Assembly (NCBI GenBank): GCA_964548365.1
Contig: CAZJRD010000053.1
Span: 1 to 22,537, forward strand
Length of the DNA: 22,537 nt
Source of the DNA: B46-G9 sp964548365
GTDB lineage: Bacteria > Desulfobacterota > DSM-4660 > Desulfatiglandales > Desulfatiglandaceae
Direction: 5' to 3'
The translations under genes and the position numbers were made by a program. Shown here piece after piece: positions 1-8,130 of this stretch (position 1 is its first letter; each line of letters starts with the position of its first letter). The notes beneath the pieces are model-generated. The model was not told the DNA's origin. It did not search any database and saw only the letters and a list, made by a program, of their open reading frames with translations.

Positions 1-18
1 ACTGAAGGGCATTAGGCC

Positions 19-47
19 TTGACGAGACGATGATTTCGCGATATGCT
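19..47 (+). promoter_or_regulatory. putative sigma-70 promoter of hflK-hflC
   Basis: A TTGACG -35 box (19-24) and a TATGCT -10 box (42-47) are separated by 17 bases, and the hflK start lies 42 bases further on. Each box matches most of the sigma-70 consensus and the spacing is optimal. An AT-rich stretch at about 50-58 is an alternative -10 region. No transcription data are available, so this is a pattern match only. Confidence 0.4.
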
Positions 48-89
48 GATTTATAAATACGTTTCTGAAATTCTCTATGGGGTAATACT

Positions 90-1133
90 ATGGCGTGGGA
101 TTGGGAAAAATTACAGCAGCAAAAGAAAAGCCACGGGGGAGCCGGACCTCCAAAGGTGGACGAAATGTTTGAAAAAATCAAAGGCATGCGGGGAAAGTTT
201 CCCGGTGGCGCCTGGATGATTGTCGTGGCTATTATCATAATCCTCGTGGGATCAAGCTGTTTTTTTACGGTTGGTGTTGATGAAGTCGGCGTGGTCCAGC
301 GTTTTGGGAAGTACGTGAGGACCACACCGCCCGGACTCAATTTCAAACTTCCCAGCGGGATTGAAAAAGCCACGAAGGTACCGGTCAGGCACATATTCAA
401 AGAGGAATTCGGTTTCAGGACCTTGGAGGCAGGAGTCCGGACCCGCTATGCAGCAGGATCCGCTTATCTGAACGAATCCCTGATGCTAACGGGTGATCTA
501 AACGTGGCTGTTGTTCCGTGGGTACTGCAATACCGGATAAACAAGCCTTATGATTACCTGTTCAAGGTGCGGGATGTGAACGGCATCCTCAGAGACCTGA
601 CGGAGGCCACCATGCGAGGCGTCGTCGGAGATAGAAGTATTAATGATGTCATTAGCAAAAGGGAAGAAATCGCAGTAGAGGCCAACGTTGCGCTGCAAAA
701 GGAACTGGATGAGGCCCAACTCGGAATCAAGGTAGTAACCATAGAGATGAAGAAAACTAATGTTCCAGAAGCAGTGCAACCTTCCTTCAATGAGGTAAAT
801 GAGGCCATCCAGGAGAAGGAAAAGATGATATATCAGGCCAAAAGGGCCTATAATGAGGTCATCCCGGAAGCAAAAGGAAACGCCGCAAAAACCATCAAAA
901 TGGCGGAGGGATATGCCATATCGGTGGTCAACCGGGCCCAGGGTGACGCAGCACGATTTCTTGATCTTTATGATGCCTACAAGCAGGCCAAGAATGTCAC
1001 CAGACGCAGGCTTTACCTGGATGCGATGCAGCAGATCTTGCCGAAACTGGGGAAGAAATACATTTTGGATGAAAGCCAGAAAAGTATCCTCCCCTTGCTC
1101 AATCTGGGGCAAATTGGAGGTGAAAAAAAATGA
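90..1133 (+). CDS. hflK: HflK-like SPFH/band 7 membrane protein
   Basis: This 347-residue protein belongs to the HflK branch of the SPFH/band 7 (prohibitin-stomatin) family. With HflC it forms a large membrane complex around the FtsH protease and modulates its activity. A cytoplasmic, glycine-containing N-terminus is followed by one strongly hydrophobic membrane segment at about residues 41-61. The band 7 domain then begins with the typical VDEVGVVQRFGKY pattern, followed by a helical, charged coiled-coil region at about 215-300. The ATG has a GGGGT ribosome-binding site six bases upstream. The stop codon overlaps the hflC start by four bases (ATGA), which indicates translational coupling. 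No ftsH or hflX is adjacent. The HflK assignment rests on gene order and on the N-terminal extension before the membrane segment. Confidence is high for the family and good for the subunit. Confidence 0.92.
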   Translation: MAWDWEKLQQQKKSHGGAGPPKVDEMFEKIKGMRGKFPGGAWMIVVAIIIILVGSSCFFTVGVDEVGVVQRFGKYVRTTPPGLNFKLPSGIEKATKVPVRHIFKEEFGFRTLEAGVRTRYAAGSAYLNESLMLTGDLNVAVVPWVLQYRINKPYDYLFKVRDVNGILRDLTEATMRGVVGDRSINDVISKREEIAVEANVALQKELDEAQLGIKVVTIEMKKTNVPEAVQPSFNEVNEAIQEKEKMIYQAKRAYNEVIPEAKGNAAKTIKMAEGYAISVVNRAQGDAARFLDLYDAYKQAKNVTRRRLYLDAMQQILPKLGKKYILDESQKSILPLLNLGQIGGEKK

Positions 1134-2080
1134 AAGTCAAGTTCTTGTGGATTTTTCTGGCCATTGCCCTTATCGCTGTCTATTCATCGGCATTCACAGT
1201 TGATGAGACTGAACAGGCTATTATCACTCAGTTCGGGAAACCCGTGGGCCAGCCCATCAAGAAACCCGGGCTCTATTTCAAGATTCCCGTTATACAGCTT
1301 GCAACCTATTTTCCCAAGAATCTGCTCAACTGGGACGGTGAACCCGGCCAGGTCCCGACCCTCGACAAGACGTATATATGGGTGGATACCTTTGCCCTCT
1401 GGAAAATTGTGGATCCTCTCAAATTTTTCGAGACCGTAAACAATCTCACTGGGGCACAGGGCCGGCTTGATGATATTCTGGATGCAGCGGTTCGAAACCT
1501 TATAACTTCCTTTCCACTTATTGAAACAGTGAGGGAAACGAACCGGAATCTGACGAGCTTGAGCATGATGGTCGATCAGCAAAAAATAGGCGGTTCGCTT
1601 GGTAAAGTAACCATGGGCAGGAAAAAGATTACCCTGGCAATGTTGGCACAGGCGGAACCCAAGGTTGAAAAATTCGGGATTAAGTTGATCGATGTGAAAA
1701 TAAAACGCGTGAACTACGTGGAAAGCGTGCGCAAATCCGTTTATGGAAGGATGATCGCCGAGAGGCAACAGATAGCGGAAAAATTCCGGTCAGAGGGCAA
1801 AGGGGAGGCGAAAATGATCGAAGGAGACCGCGATAGGGACCTGAAGAGGATCACCTCGGAGGCCTATAGAACAGCCCAGGAGACCAAAGGAAAGGCCGAT
1901 GCACAGATGACCTTGATTTATGCCCAGGCATACAATAAGGACCCGGAATTCTACTCATTTGTAAAAAGCCTTGAGACCTATGAAAGAGGCCTTGACAAAG
2001 ATTCTTATCTCTTGCTTTCTACGAAAAGCGACCTGCTGAAGTATTTCGAACAATACGAAAAGGCCGCTGCCGTCAAATAG
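1130..2080 (+). CDS. hflC: HflC-like SPFH/band 7 membrane protein
   Basis: This 316-residue partner of HflK has an N-terminal signal-anchor helix (about residues 4-21) directly followed by a band 7 domain (FTVDETEQAIITQFGKPVG). A long helical region comes next. The C-terminus (DPEFYSFVKSLETYERGL) closely resembles the conserved end of proteobacterial HflC (DPDFYAFIRSLRAYE in E. coli, from memory). In the known complex most of HflC lies on the periplasmic side and, with HflK, forms a cage around FtsH. The start overlaps the end of hflK by four bases, so the two are co-translated. The gene is intact and of normal length. Confidence 0.92.
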   Translation: MKVKFLWIFLAIALIAVYSSAFTVDETEQAIITQFGKPVGQPIKKPGLYFKIPVIQLATYFPKNLLNWDGEPGQVPTLDKTYIWVDTFALWKIVDPLKFFETVNNLTGAQGRLDDILDAAVRNLITSFPLIETVRETNRNLTSLSMMVDQQKIGGSLGKVTMGRKKITLAMLAQAEPKVEKFGIKLIDVKIKRVNYVESVRKSVYGRMIAERQQIAEKFRSEGKGEAKMIEGDRDRDLKRITSEAYRTAQETKGKADAQMTLIYAQAYNKDPEFYSFVKSLETYERGLDKDSYLLLSTKSDLLKYFEQYEKAAAVK

Positions 2081-2119
2081 TTTTGAACGTCCCACGTCCC
2101 AACAACCTTGGAGAAAATA

Positions 2120-2608
2120 ATGGTCAGGACTGAAATCGCGTTGTTTCTCAGGAACATCCCCGGTGAATTGGGCAAGCTGGCCACCCTGCTCTCGGATGAA
2201 GGCATCAACATTGACGCCCTCACCATTCAGGATGCCTCCGGGTATGTGCAGCAGATTTTCAAGGCCAGAGGAAAGTCCTTGAAAAGGATCGCACCGGCTG
2301 CAAGCTATGGCTCCATGCAGAAAGATTCAGCCGATTTCGCCCTCATACGCCTCCTGGTGGAAGACACGGACCGGGCCATTGACCTGCTTTCCAAGGAAGA
2401 GTATCTCTTCGATATTATGCCTGTGATCGCCCTTGAAATCGAAAACAAACCCGGTACCCTCGCAAAGATGGCGAAAAAATTCGGCGAGGAGGGGATCAAC
2501 ATCAATTATGTTTACGGATCAGCTCTTCCGGGCGGAGAGAAGTCGCTCTTTATTTTCTGTCCCGAGGATATCGATCTGGCTGCACGAATTTTCAAGGATG
2601 ATTCATAA
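2120..2608 (+). CDS. tandem ACT-domain protein
   Basis: The protein has 162 residues from the ATG at 2120, which has a GGAG ribosome-binding site six bases upstream. An in-frame TTG at 2108 is a less likely start. It consists of two ACT domains. The first has the signature LFLRNIPGELGKLATLLSDE near the N-terminus. The second has IENKPGTLAKMAKKFGEEG in the C-terminal half. ACT domains bind amino acids or other small ligands and act as allosteric sensors. Free-standing double-ACT proteins of this size occur in many anaerobes, often annotated as amino-acid-binding ACT proteins without a known target. No catalytic domain is present. The gene lies 39 bases after hflC on the same strand and may share its transcript. 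The ligand cannot be told from the sequence. Confidence 0.85.
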   Translation: MVRTEIALFLRNIPGELGKLATLLSDEGINIDALTIQDASGYVQQIFKARGKSLKRIAPAASYGSMQKDSADFALIRLLVEDTDRAIDLLSKEEYLFDIMPVIALEIENKPGTLAKMAKKFGEEGININYVYGSALPGGEKSLFIFCPEDIDLAARIFKDDS

Positions 2609-2654
2609 CTGCTCAGGTTGCTCTTTTTGTAGCCTATCTCCCTGAGCAGTTATG
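2604..2654. terminator. perfect 14-bp hairpin between convergent genes
   Basis: CATAACTGCTCAGG (2604-2617) and its exact complement CCTGAGCAGTTATG (2641-2654) enclose a 23-base loop that can pair further (GGTTGC with GTAGCC). The stem contains the TAA stop of the ACT-domain gene on the plus strand and the TAA stop of kdsB on the minus strand. The position suggests a shared bidirectional terminator, but neither side is followed by a clear T run. It may instead block read-through or protect 3' ends. Confidence 0.5.
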
Positions 2655-3408
2655 GATAATTCCTGAGCGGACCCTCTTCCAGCGCCTTTTCGATGAGTCC
2701 GATGTCTTCAGGCACATCAACTTCAAGGGAGTTGTAGGGCGTTTCACTCACCTTGATCCGGAACCCGTATTCCAACGCCCGCAATTGCTCCAATTTTTCC
2801 GAGATCTCGAGCACTCCGGGTTGTAAACGGGTAAACTGCAGCAAGAAATCAGTTCGGTATGCATAAAATCCCAGATGCTTATAAAAGGCAATAGACCCTT
2901 CCAGTCTGTCTCGAACAAATGGTATGGAGTATCGGGAAAAATAAAGGGCATAGCCGGTTCTGTCTGTCACTACTTTCACGTGGTTTGGGTTTTCTTTTTC
3001 TTTCTCCCGGAGCACCCTGCACTTGAGGGTCGCCATGGGTGCAGCATTTTCCTGAAAGAAAGGTGCTACAAGGCCTGATATCATGGCTGGTTCAAAGATG
3101 GGTTGATCTCCCTGGATATTCACAATCAGGTCTTTCCTTGCTATCCCCAGGGTAACAGCGGCTTCTGCTATCCGGTCGGTTCCCGATCGGTGCTCACTGC
3201 TTGTCATGACCGCCTTTCCCCCGAAGCCCTGAACCGCCTCAAGAATACCCACGTGATCCGTCGCCACATAGGTGTCTGATATTTCTGCACACTGCAGCGA
3301 GCGTTCATAGACATGCTGAATCATGGGTTTCCCCTTTATCAGGGCAAGGGGCTTCCCCGGAAACCGTGTTGAGTCATAGCGGGCGGGAATAAAAGCGAAT
3401 ATGTTCAT
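2650..3408 (-). CDS. kdsB: 3-deoxy-manno-octulosonate cytidylyltransferase (CMP-Kdo synthetase)
   Basis: This 252-residue enzyme activates Kdo with CTP to CMP-Kdo, the sugar donor for the inner core of lipopolysaccharide. The nucleotide-binding start IPARYDSTRFPGKPL, the ATDHVGILEAV segment, the MTSSEHRSGTDRIAEAA motif and the NIQGDQP metal-binding loop are all present in the usual order. Many family members have QGDEP where this one has QGDQP; the aspartate thought to hold magnesium is retained. The length matches the family (about 245-255 residues). Upstream on the same strand are queD and a zinc-ribbon gene, with a 38-base gap, so it is probably the last gene of that transcript. The start has only a weak ribosome-binding site. 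Its presence implies a Gram-negative outer membrane. Confidence 0.95.
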   Translation of the reverse strand: MNIFAFIPARYDSTRFPGKPLALIKGKPMIQHVYERSLQCAEISDTYVATDHVGILEAVQGFGGKAVMTSSEHRSGTDRIAEAAVTLGIARKDLIVNIQGDQPIFEPAMISGLVAPFFQENAAPMATLKCRVLREKEKENPNHVKVVTDRTGYALYFSRYSIPFVRDRLEGSIAFYKHLGFYAYRTDFLLQFTRLQPGVLEISEKLEQLRALEYGFRIKVSETPYNSLEVDVPEDIGLIEKALEEGPLRNYP

Positions 3409-3446
3409 GTTTTCAGTCGTATTCAGGATTCCCTGGAAAAGAATCC

Positions 3447-3830
3447 TCAGGGTTCCATATAGCTTGCACAGGCATCTTCAGATTCCCATGCGGTTACCTT
3501 GTTGACCCGCACGTCTCCACGGTTCAGTTTGCCGGACAGGTACTTGAAAATGTGGCAGGCAATATTCTCCGAGGAAGGGTTATTGTCCCTGAATGGCTCC
3601 AATTCATTCAGAAAACGATGATCCAGTGTCCCCAGAGCTTCCCTTGTCGCCTGTTTCATTTCGCCGAAGTCAACTAGCAGGCCTTCCTTTCTTAGGGTCT
3701 GCCCCGTAATGTACACCTCTATCTTCCAGTTGTGCCCGTGGAGGTTCTCACAAGCCCCGTGAAATTCCCGCAGTTGGTGTGCCGCGGCAAACCGGGATGT
3801 CACTTTCAATTCATACATCAGAGGTTCCAT
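3447..3830 (-). CDS. queD: 6-carboxy-tetrahydropterin synthase (QueD / PTPS family)
   Basis: The protein has 127 residues from the ATG at 3830, which follows AGGAG closely; an ATG at 3818 (MYELKV) is an equally plausible start. It belongs to the 6-pyruvoyl-tetrahydropterin synthase fold family and most likely makes 6-carboxy-tetrahydropterin from dihydroneopterin triphosphate in queuosine synthesis. Visible features are the zinc histidines in FAAAHQL and in ENLHGHNW, the catalytic cysteine just before that (GACENLHGHN), a LDHRFLNE segment, SSENIACHI, and a final WESEDACASY with the conserved glutamate. The start overlaps the end of the upstream zinc-ribbon gene by about 8-20 bases, so the two are translationally coupled. 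QueC, QueE and QueF are not in the window. Confidence 0.9.
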   Translation of the reverse strand: MEPLMYELKVTSRFAAAHQLREFHGACENLHGHNWKIEVYITGQTLRKEGLLVDFGEMKQATREALGTLDHRFLNELEPFRDNNPSSENIACHIFKYLSGKLNRGDVRVNKVTAWESEDACASYMEP

Positions 3831-4104
3831 CCTCTCCTTCTTCCGCCAGCTCCTCAGGCGTGAAGGTCTTCCCACATTCCGTGCATTTGCCATCCACAAT
3901 TATCCCCGTGCAGTTACCATCCGGACACAGGACGCGGTTTTCGAAATCCAGGTCAGCCTCCTCCCCGTTTGTTGAATTTGATTCATCCGCATAATCCAGG
4001 AGAGCTCCACATTGCATACAATACCGCGCTTCTTCCGGCATCGCAGCTCCGCAATCCGGGCAGGTCTTTCCGGGGATTTCCTTTTCACAGTAAGGGCATT
4101 TCAT
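3811..4104 (-). CDS. small multi-zinc-ribbon protein
   Basis: This 97-residue protein is rich in cysteine pairs. CPYC sits at the N-terminus, followed by CPDCG, YCMQCG, a CPDGNC pair and CTECG, which is enough for two or more zinc ribbons. The middle and the C-terminal tail are acidic (stretches such as EEADLD and EELAEEGEDG). The resemblance is to generic double zinc-ribbon proteins with no known reaction. It may bind nucleic acid or protein, but the sequence does not say which. The start has AAGGA nine bases upstream. The gene overlaps queD and is probably the first gene of a zinc-ribbon-queD-kdsB transcript. Coupling to a zinc-dependent enzyme gene is suggestive but not evidence of a metal-delivery role. 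Confidence 0.75.
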   Translation of the reverse strand: MKCPYCEKEIPGKTCPDCGAAMPEEARYCMQCGALLDYADESNSTNGEEADLDFENRVLCPDGNCTGIIVDGKCTECGKTFTPEELAEEGEDGTSDV

Positions 4105-4172
4105 CTCTTCTCTTCCTTTCCAAATCAGAAAAAGTTATTTCCAAGCATCATCTTTGGTTGCACAATAAAATT

Positions 4173-4201
4173 AATTTTCTTCTTTACAGAAATGGTGTCA
4201 A
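4173..4201 (-). promoter_or_regulatory. possible promoter of the zinc-ribbon-queD-kdsB run
   Basis: On the minus strand a perfect TTGACA -35 box (4196-4201) is followed after 17 bases by a poor -10 candidate, AAAATT (4173-4178), within an AT-rich stretch containing the palindrome AAAATTAATTTT. It sits in the 110-base gap upstream of the first gene of the run. Confidence is low because of the weak -10 box. Confidence 0.3.
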
Positions 4202-4214
4202 GGTTTTTTTGCGA

Positions 4215-4823
4215 TTAATCCAACCACCGCTCCTGGCCCTCCGTCGGCCTGCTCCAGGCTATCATTTTTCCAATCTCCGCCCATGATCGGACCCGTATGA
4301 ACGGATGAGGCTTTTGGTTCCACGGCTGTTCGAACACGATGGGCGTCACCTGTGCCGTTGCGAGCAGGTAGCATGTATCGAGGCGGTCTTCCACAAAATA
4401 CCTGATCCCATGTTCGAGAAGGATCGGGATTTTCTCTTCGTGTGTACCGGTCGCCTCCAGACGGATCAAATTGCGGTCCACTCCTTGCAATTGCTGGAGT
4501 ACCCACTCATAGATGGCCGATCTCCCGGGCCTCGCGGTAACCAGGAAAATCGGTCCTTCCCCGGTCAGGAGACTGAGGACCTCTACGGCTCCCTTAATGG
4601 GCCTGATTCCCATCTGGATCGGATCATCAAGGATTCTCTGGATAATGTCCCTCGCGATCTCCTTATCTATATCAATAACTTTCCTGAAGTCATACTCCGT
4701 TATATCCTCGTAGGCAACCTGTACATGGTATTGCTGTCTCGCGGTTTCCACGAACACACGAAACGTGTCGGCCAGGACACCATCGATGTCAAAAGCCAGC
4801 TCACGGGGTAAAATATTTTTCAC
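4215..4823 (-). CDS. HAD-family 5'-nucleotidase-like protein (NT5C type)
   Basis: Read from the GTG at 4823 the protein has 202 residues; an in-frame ATG further upstream (4931) would overlap the GGDEF gene and has no ribosome-binding site. The HAD phosphatase motifs are in order. Motif I is FDIDGVLADT near the N-terminus with both aspartates, motif II is FLVTARPG, a lysine lies in the HEEKIPIL segment, and motif IV is FVEDRLDT. The cap region and length resemble the NT5C family, whose members remove the 5'-phosphate of (deoxy)nucleotides. The substrate is inferred only from the family. It lies 52 bases downstream of the diguanylate cyclase gene on the same strand. A role in clearing nucleotide products is conceivable but unproven. 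Confidence 0.7.
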   Translation of the reverse strand: MKNILPRELAFDIDGVLADTFRVFVETARQQYHVQVAYEDITEYDFRKVIDIDKEIARDIIQRILDDPIQMGIRPIKGAVEVLSLLTGEGPIFLVTARPGRSAIYEWVLQQLQGVDRNLIRLEATGTHEEKIPILLEHGIRYFVEDRLDTCYLLATAQVTPIVFEQPWNQKPHPFIRVRSWAEIGKMIAWSRPTEGQERWLD

Positions 4824-4875
4824 GCTTTCTTCTTCTCTTTTCTTCGCCGGAAGTGGTTCCCGCCCAAAGAGCACA

Positions 4876-5928
4876 TTACCGGTCAATTGAAACGACCCTT
4901 TCAGATTTCTTCTTTTTCCTTTTCGCCTCATACAACCGTTCTTCAGCCCGCTTCAACAGTGAGGAAGAATCCTGGACCCCGGCATCCTGGATATGGGCTA
5001 TTCCGAAGCTCACAGACAACCTTACTCTCTCGCCATCGTGGACCGGAAGATTTTTGGACAGGTACTGATTCAACCGATTCATCATTTGATGCGCTTCATC
5101 TCGCTTGTTTCCCGGAAGGATGATCACAAATTCATCCCCGGCAAATCGGGTCACAATGTCGCTTTCCCTGCTCATCCGAACCAGTTGGGTTCCGACGTAT
5201 TTCAGTACGGTGTCCCCAACATCATGGCCGTACCGGTCATTGAGAGATTTAAAATCATCCAGGTCTAGAAACGAAACTGCCAGCGGCGTTTCATATCGGA
5301 GTGCCCTGTTGAATTCTCTTCGCAAAATCAACTCCATGACCTGCCGATTAATGAGTCCTGTGAGCGGGTCACTGGAACCCGCAAGCCTGATCTTCTCATG
5401 AGCAGCAACATTCGAAATGCAGATGGAAAGGATGACCGACAGCCGCTCCAGGAGGGAAACATCCATTCCCGGATGATATCTTTCCGGTGCATAGTCTCCA
5501 CAGTTAAGGCTCCCGATGATATCGGCCTCCTGCCTGAGTGGTATGAGCGCAAGGGACCGGACCAGGTATTTTTCATGGTCAGGGAACAACTTGTAGTAAG
5601 GGGTTAAATCCCCGTTGATCAGTACCGGACGAGTCCCACTGCCTATAAGACTTCGAAAGGCCTCCGGCTCGATAATATTCAATTTCTTATCGAGCATCCC
5701 CGAGGTTCCCAGTTGCTTGAGCAAGTGGGCAACATGGTTTTCCTGCATGAGCGACAACCACACATAAGGGATGTCAAATGTCTTTCGTATCTCCATAAGG
5801 AGATTTTCAAACAGGTCCTGGAAATTCAAAATGGATAAAATACGAACTTCCACCTCAAAGAATTTTCTCTCAATTTCCTCATTCCTTTTTACTCGCTCAA
5901 GGATTTCTTCAATATCATTCATATTCAT
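4876..5928 (-). CDS. GAF/DUF484-like sensor diguanylate cyclase (GGDEF)
   Basis: The protein has 350 residues. It starts with a coiled-coil stretch (about 1-25), then a GAF- or DUF484-like sensor domain (about 25-175), then a GGDEF domain (about 185-340) that would condense two GTP into cyclic di-GMP. The domain starts with DPLTGLINRQ, continues with FLDLDDFKSLND, and has the active-site loop AGDEF at 263-267. Alanine replaces the first glycine, a variant found in active cyclases. An RESD sequence (254-257), five residues upstream, fits the inhibitory c-di-GMP-binding I-site. No membrane segment is visible, so the protein is probably cytoplasmic. The second ATG (5922) is better spaced from the AAGGA site than the first. 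It lies directly downstream of the histidine kinase gene (39 bases) and is probably co-transcribed with it. Confidence 0.9.
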   Translation of the reverse strand: MNMNDIEEILERVKRNEEIERKFFEVEVRILSILNFQDLFENLLMEIRKTFDIPYVWLSLMQENHVAHLLKQLGTSGMLDKKLNIIEPEAFRSLIGSGTRPVLINGDLTPYYKLFPDHEKYLVRSLALIPLRQEADIIGSLNCGDYAPERYHPGMDVSLLERLSVILSICISNVAAHEKIRLAGSSDPLTGLINRQVMELILRREFNRALRYETPLAVSFLDLDDFKSLNDRYGHDVGDTVLKYVGTQLVRMSRESDIVTRFAGDEFVIILPGNKRDEAHQMMNRLNQYLSKNLPVHDGERVRLSVSFGIAHIQDAGVQDSSSLLKRAEERLYEAKRKKKKSERVVSIDR

Positions 5929-5967
5929 TTTCCTTCAGCCTAATGCCCAATGCGTGACGCGAAAATA

Positions 5968-7800
5968 CTATCCCGCATCCCTTTCCCTTCCAACCCGAGG
6001 GAGGCGAACAATAAACGTGGTGCTGTTCTTCCCCCCTTCTATTATTATCTTCCCTTTCAAGAGACGGACAATCCGGTTGGTAATATACAGTCCCCGTCCC
6101 TCAACCTCTCCTTCAAGCAGTCTCACCCTGTCCTCATGAGAAATCTGGCCGCTGTTGCTGATTTCTGCGCAGGCCCACTCCCCGTCTCCATAGGTTCGGA
6201 TGGCTAGAAACCCTCCCCTGAGCGGGACCGCCTTTGTGGCATTGTTTAACAGATTATCAAAAACCCGTTCCAGATGCATGGGGTAACAACTGACGGACAG
6301 TCTCGATTCAAAAGGCCCCTCCTTCAATTCCACATTCTGTTTCAGTTGTTCTTTGATTGCCTCCCTGTTGATGTCAAAACGGCGCCGCAGGACATCTGAC
6401 AAATCAACAATTTGTTCCTTTCCCACTTCATGGATACTCAAGGAGAGCTCTTGCAGTCGGCTCGTTTCCTCCAAAAGGATGTCGGTGTATCGGCGGATCT
6501 GATCCTTTGATGTTTCATCGGGTTCTCTTTCAAGCAGGGCCTTCAGCCTCCTGGCGAACCCGGCCGCCGCGATGGCGGGATTCTTGAAATCATGCAGGAT
6601 ATCATCCAGCCTCTCCATCTTCTGCGCTTTGATCAATTCCCTGCCCAGGAAGAGGAAGAGTTCTATCTCGTCCTCACGGTATCGTAATCTCTGTTCGAGG
6701 GCGTCAAACGTTATGAAGTGGGTGACTTCCCCTTCCACAAAGAGGGGAATATAAAGGATGGAGTTGATATTGTGCGCGCGAGCGAATTTTTTCATCTGTG
6801 CTGAAATCAGTTCAGTTTTCTGTGGGTCAACGACCAGGATATAGGAGGAAGTAACAAGTTCGTAAGTGGAGTTGCCCTGATAGTCCCTCAGGTTCAGGAT
6901 CACTTCAAAAGCAGGCTCTTTTCCTGCCGGGAATTTCATGCCGATACTGTGATAACTTCCTTGCTCGGGATAGGCAGCCTCGAGGATCACGTGATTGTAA
7001 TCAGGCGTCACAAAAAAAAGGGCACAGCTCTGGACATTCACCATGTCGGCCAATTCGGGAATAATCCTGTTGAACACCTCCTTCATCTTGATACCGCCCC
7101 TTCTCCCGAGGGTCTTGAAGATATGCTGGACAATGGAATCCTTTTTCTCGTTTATCCGGTGCATTGAGAGAATCTTTTTTCGTGCTATTACGAAACTGAG
7201 TCGTTTTGCCATCAGGTTCGCGATCTGGATTTCAAGCGTGGAAAACATGCGGTCCTTTTCCCGGTAATAGATCTGGATAACTCCCACGTTACCCCTTTCA
7301 TGGGGGAAAAAACGTGGAATTTCAAGGGGGACCGCCAGCAGTGAATGGACACCCTTGCGGTGGATGACATCCTTATCCTGATATCGACCTTCATCAAGAA
7401 TATTGGGAACCAGGCACGGTTTTCTACTCTTTACCACTTCACCGGCGATGCTCCCCTCGAGTGGAATGTACGTCTCTCTCGAGTGTTCATCCAGGGGAAA
7501 CGATCCGTAGCTGAGCATCTGCTCGGTAAGGGGATCATATATCCTGACGGAAGCTGACTGGGCACCTAGAAAACCGACCATATACCGTGTCGCGATTTCA
7601 AGAATTCGAGGTTCGGACAGATCAGGATCAATATCGACGATTTCATCGACCTGCCGGATAACTTGGTCAAGAAAGCCTGCTATGACATGCTCCTCCAACC
7701 AGTCCGGGAGCAGGGCCCAGAAATCCTCACCGGCCTCGAGATTTTTCGCCCATGGTTTCCGCTTGACGGCCTTGACCAGATCATGCAGTTCTTTTAACAT
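5968..7800 (-). CDS. GAF-domain sensor histidine kinase
   Basis: This 610-residue protein has no membrane segment. Two GAF-like sensor regions (about 55-215 and 230-395) precede the kinase core. The phosphoacceptor is probably His403 in ILHDFKNPA, followed by a helical dimerisation region. The ATPase domain has an N box NLLNNATKA (Asn520), a G1-like EISNSGQ in which asparagine stands where aspartate is usual, and a G2 box GRGLYI near 575. The usual F box between them is very short. It would sense a soluble ligand or redox state and pass phosphate to a receiver protein, but none is adjacent; the only receiver in the window is at 19.8-20.1 kb. The ribosome-binding site AGGGA is seven bases from the ATG. 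The diguanylate cyclase gene follows immediately. Confidence 0.88.
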   Translation of the reverse strand: MLKELHDLVKAVKRKPWAKNLEAGEDFWALLPDWLEEHVIAGFLDQVIRQVDEIVDIDPDLSEPRILEIATRYMVGFLGAQSASVRIYDPLTEQMLSYGSFPLDEHSRETYIPLEGSIAGEVVKSRKPCLVPNILDEGRYQDKDVIHRKGVHSLLAVPLEIPRFFPHERGNVGVIQIYYREKDRMFSTLEIQIANLMAKRLSFVIARKKILSMHRINEKKDSIVQHIFKTLGRRGGIKMKEVFNRIIPELADMVNVQSCALFFVTPDYNHVILEAAYPEQGSYHSIGMKFPAGKEPAFEVILNLRDYQGNSTYELVTSSYILVVDPQKTELISAQMKKFARAHNINSILYIPLFVEGEVTHFITFDALEQRLRYREDEIELFLFLGRELIKAQKMERLDDILHDFKNPAIAAAGFARRLKALLEREPDETSKDQIRRYTDILLEETSRLQELSLSIHEVGKEQIVDLSDVLRRRFDINREAIKEQLKQNVELKEGPFESRLSVSCYPMHLERVFDNLLNNATKAVPLRGGFLAIRTYGDGEWACAEISNSGQISHEDRVRLLEGEVEGRGLYITNRIVRLLKGKIIIEGGKNSTTFIVRLPRVGRERDAG

Positions 7801-7843
7801 TCCTGTTTCCCTGATGGGTTTCCGTTGCGCAAAATGCCTTCAA

Positions 7844-7872
7844 TTTCTAACAGGTAGCTGGGGAAAAGTCAA
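7844..7872 (-). promoter_or_regulatory. putative sigma-70 promoter of the kinase-GGDEF run
   Basis: On the minus strand a TTGACT -35 box (7867-7872) and a TAGAAA -10 box (7844-7849) are exactly 17 bases apart, about 45 bases upstream of the kinase start. Both boxes are close to consensus, making this one of the better promoter matches in the window. Confidence 0.5.
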
Positions 7873-8095
7873 GTGCGCCCCTTTGCGCCAAGGCACCTCC
7901 ATCACTCGGCCTTTGGGATAAAATTCGTGGTAACCTTCGGGGTGAATTCGCTCTCGGTAAAGATGGTGGAATTTGTGGAAAGGAATATGAGTATTGAGGC
8001 GACGTTCCCGGTCCTTGCATGTGTTTCAGTGTTCCTGGTGGACGTTGTCCTGTATCTCATTTATCACACGTCAAATCAAGCAACAGCGTAAACAA

Positions 8096-8130
8096 GGGCC
8101 CTTTGGCTTTTTGTTTCAGCCGAAGGGCCC
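8096..8130 (-). terminator. rho-independent terminator of the hsp20 pair
   Basis: GGGCCCTTTGGCT (8096-8108) pairs with AGCCGAAGGGCCC (8118-8130) over 13 base pairs with one G-T wobble and a 9-base loop. It lies 19 bases after the second hsp20 stop codon. On the minus strand the stem is followed by a T-rich tail (TTGTTT), as expected for termination in that direction. Confidence 0.75.

Noticed and set aside
4305..4811. 168-codon plus-strand frame opposite the HAD nucleotidase gene
   Set aside because: It is antisense to a gene with all HAD motifs and has no independent features.
7873..8091. 72-codon plus-strand frame with a hydrophobic segment between the kinase and hsp20 genes
   Set aside because: The long form has no ribosome-binding site, and the internal ATG at 7987 has one too close. 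The hairpin behind it terminates the opposite strand. Kept only as a note in the intergenic entry.
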